Part shown: positions 38,124-48,576 of the stretch, in pieces
How the letters are laid out: each line of letters begins with the position of its first letter
Numbering within the stretch: the first letter of the stretch is position 1
Origin: Limnobaculum allomyrinae
Lineage (GTDB): Bacteria; Pseudomonadota; Gammaproteobacteria; Enterobacterales; Enterobacteriaceae
Length of the DNA stretch: 64,000 nt
Direction of reading: 5' to 3'
Assembly (NCBI RefSeq): GCF_016649425.1
Contig: NZ_JADRCR010000007.1
Coordinates: 1 to 64,000 of the forward strand
Notes under the pieces: model-generated
The model's database searches: none
The model's input: only the letters and a program-made list of their open reading frames with translations
What the model was told of the DNA's origin: nothing
Position numbers and translations under genes: made by a program

Positions 38124-39875
38124 TTGACTATCAATCGACTTGAATGGCAACAGTTATTGCCAAATACCGCTGCCTGTACAGGCCTGTTCGAACGAGAATA
38201 TCGTCGCGAACCACTAAACATTGCAATCACGCAGCCTCGTTTGCAGAAGTCTTTGCATACCTTCTGTCATCAACATGCAACTGCTTCACCGTTCATGTTG
38301 ATAAAAGCTGTTGATAGCCGAGCTTATCTTTCACTAATCCATGACACGGTAAAAAATATTCAGCCAACAGGTTCTGAAATTTTTGGTAGCCGATACGAAA
38401 TTAATAATGCAGTTATCAGCCGTGTTGATGCTCAAAGTAAAAGCGATAATTTTGCAGCTACCGACGACTGTCTGTATGAAGAATGGCTGGAAACAGAACA
38501 ACTGTTTGGTTGTCTGCGTAAGCATAATGATAGCTATACGCTGGAACCCGGGCTGATTCATAAAGCGAACGGGGGGATTCTGATTCTTTCTGTTCGTACT
38601 TTATTAACTCAGCCACATTTGTGGTTCCGTTTAAAACAAGCGGTAGTCAGCCAGCGTTTTCAGTGGTTTTCTGTTGATGATACCCGTCCTTTACCACTTT
38701 CAATTCCTTCGATGCCATTAGAGCTAAAAGTTATTTTAGTTGGTGACCGTTACGGACTGGGTGAACTTCAGGAGTTAGAACCGGAACTGATTGAGCAGGT
38801 TATTTATACCGAATTTGAAACCGATCTCGTCGTTAATCAGGACGAAGATATTGTGACCTGGTGTGAATATCTTAATTCAGTTGCCAGTCATTACCAGTTA
38901 CCTTCAATCGATGCCAGCGCCTATCCTTCACTCATTAATATTGCAGTTAGAAAAAGCGGCGATCAGGAAAAGCTTCCTCTCTGCCCTCAATTACTAAGTC
39001 ATATATTAAGCGATGCCGTGCCTTTTGCTGCACCAGCTATTACTGCTCAGTCTCTGGAACAGTCAGAACAGGAAAAGCTGTGGCGCGAGAGCTATCTATC
39101 TGAAATGGTATTGGATGATATAGATCTTGGTCAGGTACGCATTGAAACCGAAGGTTTTGTCATTGGGCAAATTAATGGATTATCTGTTTTAGAATATCCG
39201 GGACATCCTCGCGCGATGGGAGAACCGTCTCGTATTAGCTGTGTGGTTCATCTGGGTGATGGAGAAATCACAGACGTAGAGAGAAAATCCGAGTTAGGTG
39301 GAAATCTGCATGCCAAGGGCATTATGATTATGCAGGCATTCATTGCTGCAGAACTGGCCTCAGACCAACAGTTCCCCTTCTCCGGTTCTATCGTGTTTGA
39401 ACAATCTTATGGCGAAGTCGATGGTGACAGTGCCTCTTTGGCAGGTCTGTGTGCACTAATGAGTGCATTATCACAACAGCCTATAAATCAACAAATTGCT
39501 GTAACCGGTTCAGTCGATCAATTTGGTAATGTCCAAACCATCGGCGGAATTAACGAAAAGATCGAGGGATTCTTTGATGTTTGTAATAGCCGTGAACTGA
39601 CCGGCTCTCAGGGCGTCATTTTACCGCTAACAAATATACGTCACCTCTGTTTAAAGAATGACGTTGTCGAAGCGGTAAAGGCCGGTCGTTTCCATTTATG
39701 GGCTATTGATCATGCGCAAGATGCCTTGCCATTACTGACGGGACTACCTTACGTTGATGAAAATAAACCAAGCATTATTGGTTCCATTCAGGAACGCATT
39801 ACTCAAGTAGCAGGAAACGATCGTAATCGCCTTCCATGGCCGTTTCGTTGGCTTAATTGGTTCAATCGCGGCTGA
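38124..39875 (+). CDS. ycbZ: Lon-like protease YcbZ (LonH)
   Basis: This is a 583-residue Lon-family protein without a full AAA+ ATPase. The N-terminal region has weak ATPase remnants (HKANGGILILSVRTLL, near 146-160). The C-terminal Lon protease domain has the catalytic pair Ser436 (DGDSASLAGL) and Lys479 (GGINEKIEGFF). The role in enterobacteria is little studied. The start is TTG 38124, giving MTINRLEWQQL like E. coli MTITKLAW. It is followed by fabA, as in E. coli. Confidence 0.93.
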   Translation: MTINRLEWQQLLPNTAACTGLFEREYRREPLNIAITQPRLQKSLHTFCHQHATASPFMLIKAVDSRAYLSLIHDTVKNIQPTGSEIFGSRYEINNAVISRVDAQSKSDNFAATDDCLYEEWLETEQLFGCLRKHNDSYTLEPGLIHKANGGILILSVRTLLTQPHLWFRLKQAVVSQRFQWFSVDDTRPLPLSIPSMPLELKVILVGDRYGLGELQELEPELIEQVIYTEFETDLVVNQDEDIVTWCEYLNSVASHYQLPSIDASAYPSLINIAVRKSGDQEKLPLCPQLLSHILSDAVPFAAPAITAQSLEQSEQEKLWRESYLSEMVLDDIDLGQVRIETEGFVIGQINGLSVLEYPGHPRAMGEPSRISCVVHLGDGEITDVERKSELGGNLHAKGIMIMQAFIAAELASDQQFPFSGSIVFEQSYGEVDGDSASLAGLCALMSALSQQPINQQIAVTGSVDQFGNVQTIGGINEKIEGFFDVCNSRELTGSQGVILPLTNIRHLCLKNDVVEAVKAGRFHLWAIDHAQDALPLLTGLPYVDENKPSIIGSIQERITQVAGNDRNRLPWPFRWLNWFNRG

Positions 39876-39974
39876 TCGGACTTGTTCAGCTTACAACTGT
39901 AAGCTAATCTAGTGCGATATTACTGATGGGTATACTGCCCTTTTACATATTCAAAAAATAAGGTTAGTTCAATT

Positions 39975-40493
39975 ATGTTTGAAAAACGCGAATCCTATAC
40001 AAAAGAAGACCTGCTTGCTTCAGGTCGTGGTGAACTGTTTGGTGCAGGCGGACCTCCATTACCAGCACCAAATATGCTAATGATGGATCGCATTGTAAAA
40101 ATGACCGAAACCGGCGGGCAGTATGACAAAGGTTATGTAGAAGCAGAATTAGATATCAATCCCGAACTGTGGTTCTTTGGCTGCCACTTTATTGGCGATC
40201 CCGTTATGCCTGGCTGTTTAGGTCTGGATGCAATGTGGCAATTAGTGGGCTTCTATTTAGGCTGGTTAGGTGGTGAAGGTAAAGGCCGCGCATTAGGCGT
40301 TGGTGAAGTTAAATTAACCGGCCAGGTATTACCAACCGCTAAAAAAGTTACTTATCGTCTACATCTGAAGCGTATCGTTAATCGCCGTTTAATTATGGGA
40401 TTAGCCGATGGTGAAGTATTGGTCGATGGCCGTGTCATTTACACTGCAACCGATCTGAAAGTGGGTCTGTTCAAAGATACAAGTGCATTCTAA
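39975..40493 (+). CDS. fabA: 3-hydroxydecanoyl-ACP dehydratase/isomerase
   Basis: This 172-residue enzyme has the same length as E. coli FabA. It dehydrates 3-hydroxydecanoyl-ACP and isomerises the product to the cis-3 form, the branch point for unsaturated fatty acids. The active-site His71 ([13 protein letters not shown]) and Asp85 (LGLDAMWQL) are present. An almost perfect long terminator follows. Confidence 0.98.
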   Translation: MFEKRESYTKEDLLASGRGELFGAGGPPLPAPNMLMMDRIVKMTETGGQYDKGYVEAELDINPELWFFGCHFIGDPVMPGCLGLDAMWQLVGFYLGWLGGEGKGRALGVGEVKLTGQVLPTAKKVTYRLHLKRIVNRRLIMGLADGEVLVDGRVIYTATDLKVGLFKDTSAF

Positions 40494-40532
40494 GCAGCTC
40501 ATTTGTTGATTTAGAATGATACTTTCCATCGT

Positions 40533-40576
40533 AATAAAGGCGTATTTCATCACAATGAAATACGCCTTTATTGTTT
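40533..40576 (+). terminator. Terminator of fabA
   Basis: A perfect 18-bp stem (40533-40550 with 40555-40572, loop CACA) is followed by GTTTTAT. It also suits the convergent gene at 40598-40813. Confidence 0.85.
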
Positions 40577-40597
40577 TATCTATTTAATGATTGTTAT

Positions 40598-40813
40598 TTA
40601 AACATTACTCAATCGAAATGAATCAACTCGATTATGATAAAAAATTGAATAGTTGATCATCTCGCAATGGTGACAGCAAATAGAACTTTCCCAGACTTCT
40701 CCCTTATAAGGCGCTTTTGACAGCAATATTTGCTTGCAGTATGGACAGTGATAGACCAATGAATGTTCATTTTCCTCAATAGTGCCCACACTCAATGATT
40801 TGTTGCCTCGCAT
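40598..40813 (-). CDS. Small Cys-rich (zinc-ribbon-like) protein
   Basis: This is a 71-residue protein with CPYC (near 23-26) and CCHHC (near 46-50), the arrangement of a zinc ribbon (CxxC...CxHxC). Serine/charged residues surround the motifs. ATG 40813 has AAGGA at good spacing. It lies where rmf follows fabA in E. coli and many relatives, but it is not Rmf-like and is on the opposite strand. I do not recognise the family. A DNA- or RNA-binding role is possible only by fold analogy. Confidence 0.6.
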   Translation of the reverse strand: MRGNKSLSVGTIEENEHSLVYHCPYCKQILLSKAPYKGEVWESSICCHHCEMINYSIFYHNRVDSFRLSNV

Positions 40814-41050
40814 TATTTATCCTTGTTTATATTCTGTTTTTCCTCAGGCAACACTTAAGACGGCACAACCTCAAAAAACTTAAATCAAAATACTCAATTT
40901 ATCGTTAAAAAAGCCATAAATTGATGGCACGCGATCTCATCAGGGTTAACTAAACTATTAGTTACAGAACAAATCCTCTCAGGTATCTGTAGACTTGCCC
41001 CCACACTAATCGCCATAATGGTCCTATTATTCAGCTGTCACGGAGTCATG

Positions 41051-43144
41051 ATGAATCAGGAAAAGCTCTATATTGAGAAAGAACTGAGCTGGTTATCGTT
41101 CAATGAACGAGTGTTACAGGAAGCTGCTGATAAAAGTAACCCTCTGATTGAGCGGATCCGTTTTTTAGGTATCTATTCCAGCAACCTCGATGAGTTTTAT
41201 AAGGTTCGTTTTGCCGATGTAAAACGGCGAATTCTGATTAAAGAAGAACAAGGATCTGCGTCCAGCTCCAGACAGGTTCTAAAAAAAATTCAGGCTAAAG
41301 TCTTAAAGACCGATCTGGAGTTTGACAACCTGTACAATGAACTCTTGCTGGAAATGGCTCGTAATCAGGTGTTTTTGATTAATGAACGTCAACTATCAGA
41401 GAATCAGCAAACCTGGTTACGCCATTACTTCAAGAATCATCTGAGACAACACATTACTCCAATCCTGCTTAATAATGACATTAGCCTGCTTGAGTTTTTG
41501 AAAGACGACTATACCTACCTGGCCGTTGAAATCGTGGTTAATGCAGAAAAAAAAGAATATGCCCTGTTAGAGATCCCATCTAACAAGGTCTCTCGTTTTA
41601 TTACTTTGCCACCTGAACCGCCTCGCCGTCGCAAACCAATGATCTTGCTGGATAACATTATTCGTTTTTGCCTTGATGATATTTTTAAAGGCTTCTTCGA
41701 CTATCAGTCTCTCGATGCCTACTCGATGAAAATGACTCGGGATGCGGAGTATGACCTGGTAAACGAAATGGAATCCAGTTGGCTTGAACTGATGTCCTCC
41801 AGCCTGAAACAGCGTCTCACGGCAGAACCTGTACGCTTTGTTTATCAACGTGATATGCCAAATGACATGGTAGAAATATTGCGCAAAAAGCTGGGAATTT
41901 CATCCTATGACTCGGTGATTCCCGGTGGCCGATATCATAACTTTAAAGACTTTATTAGTTTCCCGAACGTCGGTAAGGCCAATCTGGTTAATAAACCGTT
42001 GCCTCGCTTAAGACATATTTGGTTCAATAATTTTCGCAATGGTTTTGATGCCATCAAAGAGCGTGATGTATTACTCTACTATCCTTACCACACTTTTGAG
42101 CATGTTCTTGAGCTGGTTCGTCAGGCATCGTTCGATCCCAATGTATTGGCCATCAAAATTAATATTTATCGGGTTGCCAAAGACTCACGCATCATCGAAT
42201 CAATGATTAATGCCGCCCACAATGGTAAAAAAGTTACGGTGGTTGTAGAGCTGCAGGCTCGTTTTGATGAAGAGGCCAATATTCACTGGGCTAAACGCTT
42301 AACTGAAGCGGGAGTTCACGTTATTTTTTCAGCTCCAGGCCTGAAAATTCATGCAAAACTTTTCCTTATTTCCCGTATAGAAGATGGCCAGATTGTTCGT
42401 TATGCCCATATTGGTACCGGTAATTTTAATGAAAAAACTGCTCGTCTCTATACTGACTTCTCTCTGCTTACGGCAGATTCCCGTATTACTAATGAAGTAC
42501 GTCGGGTCTTTAACTTTATTGAAAACCCTTATCGTCCCGTTAGTTTTGAACATTTACTGGTTTCGCCACAAAACTCTCGTCTCATGCTTAATAAGCTTAT
42601 TGACAGAGAAATCTCTTTTGCTCAGGCAGGATTGGATGCCGGTATCACCTTAAAAATTAATAATCTGGTAGACAAAGAACTGATTGACCGGCTTTATGCG
42701 GCTTCTGGTGCTGGCGTAAAAATTCGCCTTATTGTACGCGGGATGTGTTCACTGGTGCCTAACTTGCCCGGCATTAGCGAAAATATCCAGGTCACCAGTA
42801 TTGTTGATCGATTCCTCGAACATGCTCGTGTCTATATATTTGAGAATCAGGGTGACAATCAGGTATTTATCTCTTCTGCTGACTGGATGACTCGTAACAT
42901 TGACTACCGTATTGAAGTGGGTGTTGCCATCCTCGATCCAGTACTGAAACAGCGGGTTCTGGACATTATTGATATTCAACTATCCGATACGGTAAAAGCC
43001 CGCATTATCGATAAAGAGTTAAGTAATCAATATGTGCCACGGGGAAACCGCAGAAAAGTTCGTTCACAAATTGCCATATATGACTATCTGAAAGCATTGG
43101 AACAGCCGACCACCATAGAGTCGACGGATATAGCAGAGAAATAA
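41051..43144 (+). CDS. ppk: Polyphosphate kinase 1
   Basis: This 697-residue enzyme makes long polyphosphate chains from ATP at the inner membrane. The start [35 protein letters not shown] is the conserved N-terminal domain. The two histidines of the phospholipase-D-like active site are His434 (LKIHAKLF) and His453 ([25 protein letters not shown]). ATG 41051 was chosen over 41048 and an earlier frame start for CGGAG spacing. ppx begins two bases after the stop, so they form one operon. Confidence 0.98.
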   Translation: MNQEKLYIEKELSWLSFNERVLQEAADKSNPLIERIRFLGIYSSNLDEFYKVRFADVKRRILIKEEQGSASSSRQVLKKIQAKVLKTDLEFDNLYNELLLEMARNQVFLINERQLSENQQTWLRHYFKNHLRQHITPILLNNDISLLEFLKDDYTYLAVEIVVNAEKKEYALLEIPSNKVSRFITLPPEPPRRRKPMILLDNIIRFCLDDIFKGFFDYQSLDAYSMKMTRDAEYDLVNEMESSWLELMSSSLKQRLTAEPVRFVYQRDMPNDMVEILRKKLGISSYDSVIPGGRYHNFKDFISFPNVGKANLVNKPLPRLRHIWFNNFRNGFDAIKERDVLLYYPYHTFEHVLELVRQASFDPNVLAIKINIYRVAKDSRIIESMINAAHNGKKVTVVVELQARFDEEANIHWAKRLTEAGVHVIFSAPGLKIHAKLFLISRIEDGQIVRYAHIGTGNFNEKTARLYTDFSLLTADSRITNEVRRVFNFIENPYRPVSFEHLLVSPQNSRLMLNKLIDREISFAQAGLDAGITLKINNLVDKELIDRLYAASGAGVKIRLIVRGMCSLVPNLPGISENIQVTSIVDRFLEHARVYIFENQGDNQVFISSADWMTRNIDYRIEVGVAILDPVLKQRVLDIIDIQLSDTVKARIIDKELSNQYVPRGNRRKVRSQIAIYDYLKALEQPTTIESTDIAEK

Positions 43145-43146
43145 TA

Positions 43147-44679
43147 ATGCACTTAAACGATTCAATAACAACAAAACCACAAGAAATCGCAGCTATTGAT
43201 TTAGGATCCAACAGCTTTCATATGGTTATCGCCCGTGTTGTTAACGGAGCATTGCAGATTTTAGGCCGCTTAAAGCAACGGGTTCATTTGGCCGATGGGC
43301 TGGATAAAGACAATTACCTCAGTGAAGAGTCGATACTGCGTGGACTTAACTGCCTGAGCCTGTTTGCTGAACGCCTTCAGGGATTTTCTCCGGACAGTGT
43401 GCGCATCGTCGGTACCCATACTTTACGACTGGCAGTAAACGGTCAGGATTTTCTGCAACGTGCCAGTGAAATTTTGCCCTATCCTATTGAGATTATCTCC
43501 GGGCAAGAAGAAGCCCGCCTGATTTATATGGGAGTAGCCCATACTCAGCCAGAAAAAGGGCGTAAATTAGTCATTGATATCGGCGGAGGCTCCACCGAAT
43601 TGGTTATTGGTGAAGATTTTTCCCCTATTATCGCTGAAAGTCGACGTATGGGATGTGTCAGCTTCGCCAGACAGTTTTTCCCCAATAATGAGATAACTAA
43701 ACAAAATTTCCAACGCGCGCAACTGGCAGCAGAACAAAAGCTGGAAAATCTGGCCTGGCAATACCGAATTCAGGGCTGGCAATATGCTTTAGGCGCATCA
43801 GGAACGATTAAGGCAGTACATAATGTCCTGATTGAGGAGATGGGGGAAAGAGACGGCATAATTACACCTGAGCGTCTGGAGCAAGTGGTTAATGCCACGC
43901 TAAAATTCAAATCCTTTGCTGCTATCGATTTAGATGGATTATCTCCTGATAGACAAAGCGTTTTTGTTCCCGGACTGGCTATTTTATGCGGTGTATTTAA
44001 TGCGCTGGCAATTAAAGAGTTAAGATTATCTGATGGCGCGTTACGAGAAGGTGTTTTGTATGAAATGGAGAGTCGTTTCCGCCATCAGGATATTCGCAGT
44101 AGAACAGCAATTAGTTTAGCTGAGCATTATAATATCGATCGGGAACAAGCCAATCGAGTATTAACGACGACCCAAACATTCTATGCCCAGTGGCTTGCTC
44201 AAAATTCTTCTCTGGTCAACCCCCAGTTAGAAGCGCTGCTTGGCTGGGCAGCAATGTTACATGAAGTCGGCTTAAGTATTAACCATAGCAATATGCAGCG
44301 CCATTCCGCCTACATTCTTCAAAACACCAACCTGCCGGGGTTCAATCAGGAACATCAGCTTCTGTTAGCCTCTTTGGTTCGTTTTCATCGTAAAGGGATA
44401 AAGTTGGATGAACTTCCCAGTTTTAATTTAGTGAAAAAACGTCAGTTTATTCCACTAATCCAAATTCTTCGCCTGGCTATCCTATTAAACAATCAGCGTC
44501 AGGCAACAACAGAACCTGAATATTGCCGACTCTATAGTGATGATTACCATATAACGCTGATTTTCCCGGCACAGTATTTAAGTAAAAATAGCCTGGTACT
44601 GGCCGATCTGGAACGGGAGCAGGAGTATTGGGAAGATGTAGCCGGTTGGAAATTATTACTGAAAAGCGATGACGAATAG
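43147..44679 (+). CDS. ppx: Exopolyphosphatase
   Basis: This 510-residue enzyme of the Ppx/GppA family removes terminal phosphates from polyphosphate. The ASKHA ATPase-type phosphate-binding loops are [17 protein letters not shown] (near 14-30) and [14 protein letters not shown] (near 143-156). The C-terminal half has an HD-like helical domain ([11 protein letters not shown]). It forms an operon with ppk: the start is two bases after the ppk stop. A terminator follows. Confidence 0.97.
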   Translation: MHLNDSITTKPQEIAAIDLGSNSFHMVIARVVNGALQILGRLKQRVHLADGLDKDNYLSEESILRGLNCLSLFAERLQGFSPDSVRIVGTHTLRLAVNGQDFLQRASEILPYPIEIISGQEEARLIYMGVAHTQPEKGRKLVIDIGGGSTELVIGEDFSPIIAESRRMGCVSFARQFFPNNEITKQNFQRAQLAAEQKLENLAWQYRIQGWQYALGASGTIKAVHNVLIEEMGERDGIITPERLEQVVNATLKFKSFAAIDLDGLSPDRQSVFVPGLAILCGVFNALAIKELRLSDGALREGVLYEMESRFRHQDIRSRTAISLAEHYNIDREQANRVLTTTQTFYAQWLAQNSSLVNPQLEALLGWAAMLHEVGLSINHSNMQRHSAYILQNTNLPGFNQEHQLLLASLVRFHRKGIKLDELPSFNLVKKRQFIPLIQILRLAILLNNQRQATTEPEYCRLYSDDYHITLIFPAQYLSKNSLVLADLEREQEYWEDVAGWKLLLKSDDE

Positions 44680-44704
44680 CCTGAATACTAAACGTTAAGC
44701 AGAA

Positions 44705-44735
44705 AAAACGCCGGTATATAACCGGCGTTTTAATT
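44705..44735 (+). terminator. Terminator of ppk-ppx
   Basis: AAAACGCCGGT (44705-44715) pairs with ACCGGCGTTTT (44721-44731) around ATATA. It can also end the convergent ompW transcript. Confidence 0.8.
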
Positions 44736-44752
44736 TAATAAGGTTAACTAAA

Positions 44753-45403
44753 TCAGAACTTGTAACCAACGCCAAACATAAATGCCCATGGGTCAAGACG
44801 GGTACTGACGCTATGACGAGTACGATTACCTGCTGCATCCGTTGATGTGAAGTTAACATCAGTATCGATGTTCATCCACCAAACAGATGTATTCACTACC
44901 CAGTTTTTATCAACGTTGTAGTCAACACCAGCTTGTAACGCTACACCCCAGGAATCATCAACGCTTAAGTTACTTAAGCCAGCACCTTTACCGGTGTTGT
45001 TGAAGTCTTCGCTAAAGAATGTGGTGTAGTTAATACCAGCACCCAAATAAGGACGCCATGTGCTCTCTTTAGTACCAAAATAGTACTGAGCCATCAATGA
45101 TGGTGGTAAGTGCTTAACGGTTGCAATCGTGCCTGTCGCTTTTAAACCAACATCATGATTGAACGGTGTAGCACCTAATAATTCAATACCGATGTTATCA
45201 GTAATCATGTAACCGAAAGTTAATCCGAGCTGTGTATCATTATTTACGTTGAATGAGCCCAGACCCAACACGTTATCAGAACCTTCATTCGGTCTTACTG
45301 TAATTGAACCAGCACGGAATAAAAAATCACCGGCCTGATGAGCAAAAGCAAATGAAGGCGCTAATGTTGCAGCAATTAAACAAACCAGAGGGAGTTTTTT
45401 CAT
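44753..45403 (-). CDS. ompW: Outer membrane protein OmpW
   Basis: This 216-residue, eight-strand beta-barrel protein has a signal peptide of about 21 residues (MKKLPLVCLIAATLAPSFAF). The mature part begins HQAGDFLFRAGSITVRPNE, and the aromatic-terminated strands end in GVGYKF, the typical C-terminal Phe. LPPSLMAQYYFG is a family landmark. OmpW is a hydrophobic-molecule channel, responsive to oxygen and stress in E. coli. An FNR-like site lies about 145 bp upstream. ATG 45403 was chosen by signal peptide. Confidence 0.96.
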   Translation of the reverse strand: MKKLPLVCLIAATLAPSFAFAHQAGDFLFRAGSITVRPNEGSDNVLGLGSFNVNNDTQLGLTFGYMITDNIGIELLGATPFNHDVGLKATGTIATVKHLPPSLMAQYYFGTKESTWRPYLGAGINYTTFFSEDFNNTGKGAGLSNLSVDDSWGVALQAGVDYNVDKNWVVNTSVWWMNIDTDVNFTSTDAAGNRTRHSVSTRLDPWAFMFGVGYKF

Positions 45404-45809
45404 TATCCATGTTCCTTTTAGGGTTAATGTGTGTGAAATATACCCCCTTAGTAGTAAAATTGATCCAATGCAGATCACAGTTCCTGACAAAAATTGACAA
45501 AAGAGTGAACTTAACAAGTTAATTGTTTTCTATCGGGTTTCTATATTTGACCGAGATCAATATTTAATAATATACAACGCATTTAACAACGCTTATATCA
45601 TCATCAAAATCAAAAAAAAGATAACTCTATCTTTCCTGAGATCACAATTTGGCTACACCATCACATCGGGGATAAACGATGTAAGCGACCAACAAATTGG
45701 TAACTTAATTTTCTGTGGTCAGAAATCGATCTAGATAAGAGGTTCAAGAGGATGGATTAACAGGTTACAATCGCCATAACAGCGCATATTATCTTAGACA
45801 GGAGACTCC
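45404..45809. other. Intergenic region ompW-yciC
   Basis: About 400 bp between divergent ompW and yciC with no gene that I can support. It contains an FNR-like site (45547-45560) and A+T-rich sequence. The yciC promoter should be in the last 100 bp. Confidence 0.5.
45547..45560. promoter_or_regulatory. FNR-like site upstream of ompW
   Basis: TTGAC-CGAG-ATCAA differs from TTGAT-N4-ATCAA at one position. E. coli ompW is FNR-regulated, which supports the reading. It is symmetrical and could also act on yciC. Confidence 0.5.
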
Positions 45810-46577
45810 ATGCCCATCACGGCCAATTCCCTCTTCCGTGACAGCGTAAATTTTATACGTAACCAATTATCCAGTTTTATCATGCTGGCATTACTGGCGT
45901 CATTTATCTCTTATATCTTGCTTCAAACTATGATGCCGGATACCACAGCCCTTCATCAGTTGATTACCGGTTCTGTTGAGTCGTCCGCTATGACGCATGG
46001 AGAAGTTGAACAGGCAATTAAGGGAATGCCGTATGAACAGCAATTAGCTATTGTTGAAGCCGCTGTTCCATTGTTTGGTGCTATGGCGTTAAGTTTTTTA
46101 CTTAGCCAGACAATTCTTATCGCAGGTGTTATTACCTTGGTTATTCAGGTCTCTCAAGGGCTACCATCCAGCGCTTTAAGAGCAATTGGTGCATCCGTAA
46201 CGTCATTGCCGATGTTAGTCGTTTTACTTGTTATCTCATCAATGCTGATTACTTTTGGTTTATCTCTATATCTGTTGCCCGGCCTGTTTTTTACATTTGT
46301 ATTGGTATTGTCACCGATTATTATGCTGGAGTCTCGTAAGGGTCTGATTTATGCCATTAGTACCAGTTGGGGAATAGCTTTTGCTAATTTGAGAATTGTC
46401 CTGCCTATTTTGCTGTTTACACTGTCGACTAAATTCATTCTGTTCGTGATATCTATCAATTTATCCGCAGTATCACCCATGGTTGTCACATTATTGATCA
46501 GCGCTATCAGCAATCTGGTCACTGCATTTCTATTTGTCTACCTGTTTCGTCTGTATATGCAGGTTAAACCGTCATAA
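45810..46577 (+). CDS. yciC: Inner-membrane protein YciC (UPF0259)
   Basis: This is a 255-residue protein with about six hydrophobic segments. MPITANSLFRDSVNFIRNQLSSFIMLALLAS, YLLPGLFFTFVLVLSPIIMLE and GLIYAISTSWG are conserved in YciC. Function unknown; neighbours in E. coli are ompW and yciB-yciA-tonB. Here a SulP transporter and a dehydrogenase lie between yciC and yciB. GGAGAC precedes ATG 45810. Confidence 0.95.
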   Translation: MPITANSLFRDSVNFIRNQLSSFIMLALLASFISYILLQTMMPDTTALHQLITGSVESSAMTHGEVEQAIKGMPYEQQLAIVEAAVPLFGAMALSFLLSQTILIAGVITLVIQVSQGLPSSALRAIGASVTSLPMLVVLLVISSMLITFGLSLYLLPGLFFTFVLVLSPIIMLESRKGLIYAISTSWGIAFANLRIVLPILLFTLSTKFILFVISINLSAVSPMVVTLLISAISNLVTAFLFVYLFRLYMQVKPS

Positions 46578-46583
46578 CAACCT

Positions 46584-46615
46584 GTAGAAAGCCGGTGTTT
46601 TCACCGGCTTTCTAC
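46584..46615. terminator. Bidirectional terminator between yciC and the SulP gene
   Basis: GTAGAAAGCCGGTG (46584-46597) pairs perfectly with CACCGGCTTTCTAC (46602-46615) around TTTT. It lies between convergent genes. Confidence 0.7.
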
Positions 46616-46633
46616 AATACTCAAACATTGTCT

Positions 46634-48349
46634 TTATGATGATTCTTCTGAAGTATGTGCACTTTCTTTACTCTGAATTAATTTAAGCGCCAGATAGAGA
46701 TCGGGAACCAACATGCTCTCCTCCTCCTTCATTGCCGGGCGGTTATCTTTAAACCAACGCGTAAGCTCTGTTCTGCGCCCAGCCAGTACCAGTTTTATCT
46801 GGCGTAACTTAAGGTCACGTTTCAGTTCATCAATAGAGGCCAGCACACTGATATCCGCATAGGTAAAACTGGCCACTGCATCAATCACTACCCAACGGGG
46901 CTGAAATGGCGTACTGTCGACCAGATTTAATATCCGACGCTTAAAATAAGCGACGTTAAAGTAGGTAAGCGGAGAGTTAAACCGATACATCATTACCCCG
47001 GGAACCGCTTTAACTGTTGTGGTATTACCCAGTGAGTGAATCATTCCATCTTCATTAACACCAAGTAGTTGCTCTGTTGGCCTAAATACCGTACGTAAAA
47101 ACTGTAATAATCCCAACAGAACCGCTAATCCTATTCCCTGAATAACGCCGATCAATAACACACAAACAAATGTAAAAATAGCCAGACTAAACGCCTGTCG
47201 ATTTCGCCGCCTGAGGTTCCAGATACCACGTAAATCCATTAACGACCAGGCCGCATAAACCAGCACCACACCAAGAGCAGAAACCGGGATAAACTGTAAT
47301 GGCTTAGTCAGTAATAAAACAACCAGAGCAATCACTAATGCCGCAATAATAGAGACCAGTTGGCTCTTTCCACCGTTCGCGTCATTAACCGCCGTACGAG
47401 AGTCTGCCCCACTGATTGCAAACCCCTGAGACACAGCCGACATAATATTCGCTATTCCTAACGCTCTGAATTCTGCATCAGCATCAATATCGTAGCCATT
47501 TTTAGCGGCAAAGCTGCGTGCAGTAAGCATCAGGCTAACGAAGCTAATTAACGCCAGGTTCAGCGCTGGAATAACCAATTCCCGCATTAATCCTGGTTGA
47601 AAATGGTTCCAGTTAACCATCGGTAAGCCAGAGTCAAACCCTGCTCCACCAATAGTTTCGACTCCATACTGTTGAATATCCATTCCCCATACCAATGCCG
47701 TTGTCACCACAATGGCAATCAAAGGTGCAGGCCACTGGCTGCGAAATTTTTTAATCCCAATTAGCAGTAACAACGTTAATGCCGAAATACCTAACGTCGG
47801 CAGATGGCTATCCATAATCTGGAATGGTATGGCAATAATTTTTTCAATCAGCTGATTAGCATTAATATGAATACCAAGGATTTTAGCAATCTGCCCCACC
47901 ATAATAGTGACAGCAACACCATTTAATAACCCGGTCAGGATTGGTTGAGAAAGCAGATCGGCTAACGCTCCCAATCTGAACTTACTTGCCAGAATACACC
48001 ATCCCCCCATAATCAGGGTCATGATGATGGTCAATTGCCATTGCATTTCACTGTTGCCCGCAGCTAATGGCGTAACTACCGCTGCAATAACCGCACAGGT
48101 TGTAGCGTCAGGCCCAACGATTAACTGACGGGAAGAGCCAAAAAAGGCATACGCAATCATTGGCAAAATACAAGAGTAGAGACCAACAATAGCACCTACA
48201 TTTGCCAGTTCTGCATAGGCAATTGCTACCGGTAATGCCACTGCAGCTACCGATAATCCGGCGCGGATATCCGCGGTTAGCCAGCTTTTATCGTAAGCCA
48301 ATAAATTCTGTAATCCGGGCATCCATTTTAAAAATACTCTTGAAAACAT
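46634..48349 (-). CDS. SulP-family anion transporter with STAS domain
   Basis: This is a 571-residue protein. Residues about 25-400 form the SulP membrane domain with 12-14 segments (AGLSVAAVALPVAIAYAELANVG; GSSRQLIVGPDATTCAVIAA), and residues about 430-545 the STAS domain (FNVAYFKRRILNLV; WVVIDAVASFTYADISVLASI). Members carry sulfate, bicarbonate or dicarboxylates. It is not closely like E. coli DauA, so substrate cannot be assigned. ATG 48349 has GAGGAT. It has no operon partners and interrupts the yciC-yciB order of E. coli. Confidence 0.9.
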   Translation of the reverse strand: MFSRVFLKWMPGLQNLLAYDKSWLTADIRAGLSVAAVALPVAIAYAELANVGAIVGLYSCILPMIAYAFFGSSRQLIVGPDATTCAVIAAVVTPLAAGNSEMQWQLTIIMTLIMGGWCILASKFRLGALADLLSQPILTGLLNGVAVTIMVGQIAKILGIHINANQLIEKIIAIPFQIMDSHLPTLGISALTLLLLIGIKKFRSQWPAPLIAIVVTTALVWGMDIQQYGVETIGGAGFDSGLPMVNWNHFQPGLMRELVIPALNLALISFVSLMLTARSFAAKNGYDIDADAEFRALGIANIMSAVSQGFAISGADSRTAVNDANGGKSQLVSIIAALVIALVVLLLTKPLQFIPVSALGVVLVYAAWSLMDLRGIWNLRRRNRQAFSLAIFTFVCVLLIGVIQGIGLAVLLGLLQFLRTVFRPTEQLLGVNEDGMIHSLGNTTTVKAVPGVMMYRFNSPLTYFNVAYFKRRILNLVDSTPFQPRWVVIDAVASFTYADISVLASIDELKRDLKLRQIKLVLAGRRTELTRWFKDNRPAMKEEESMLVPDLYLALKLIQSKESAHTSEESS

Positions 48350-48576
48350 ATTTATCCTCTACCGCCGGTCACCTTAGTCAGACGCACTGTGAAAACTGTC
48401 GCAATAATCATACAACATAATGCCTTAGCTGGCGGGGAATAACAGTGTAGTTTGTTCCCTATTCTTCCCGTTTAATACAACTCTTATCTCAATTGGCTGT
48501 TTTTGCCACTTTTACCCTGAGATTAAAAAGACTAGGATAGCTTGTCCAAAGCTTATTAATAATAACGGGAGTATAA

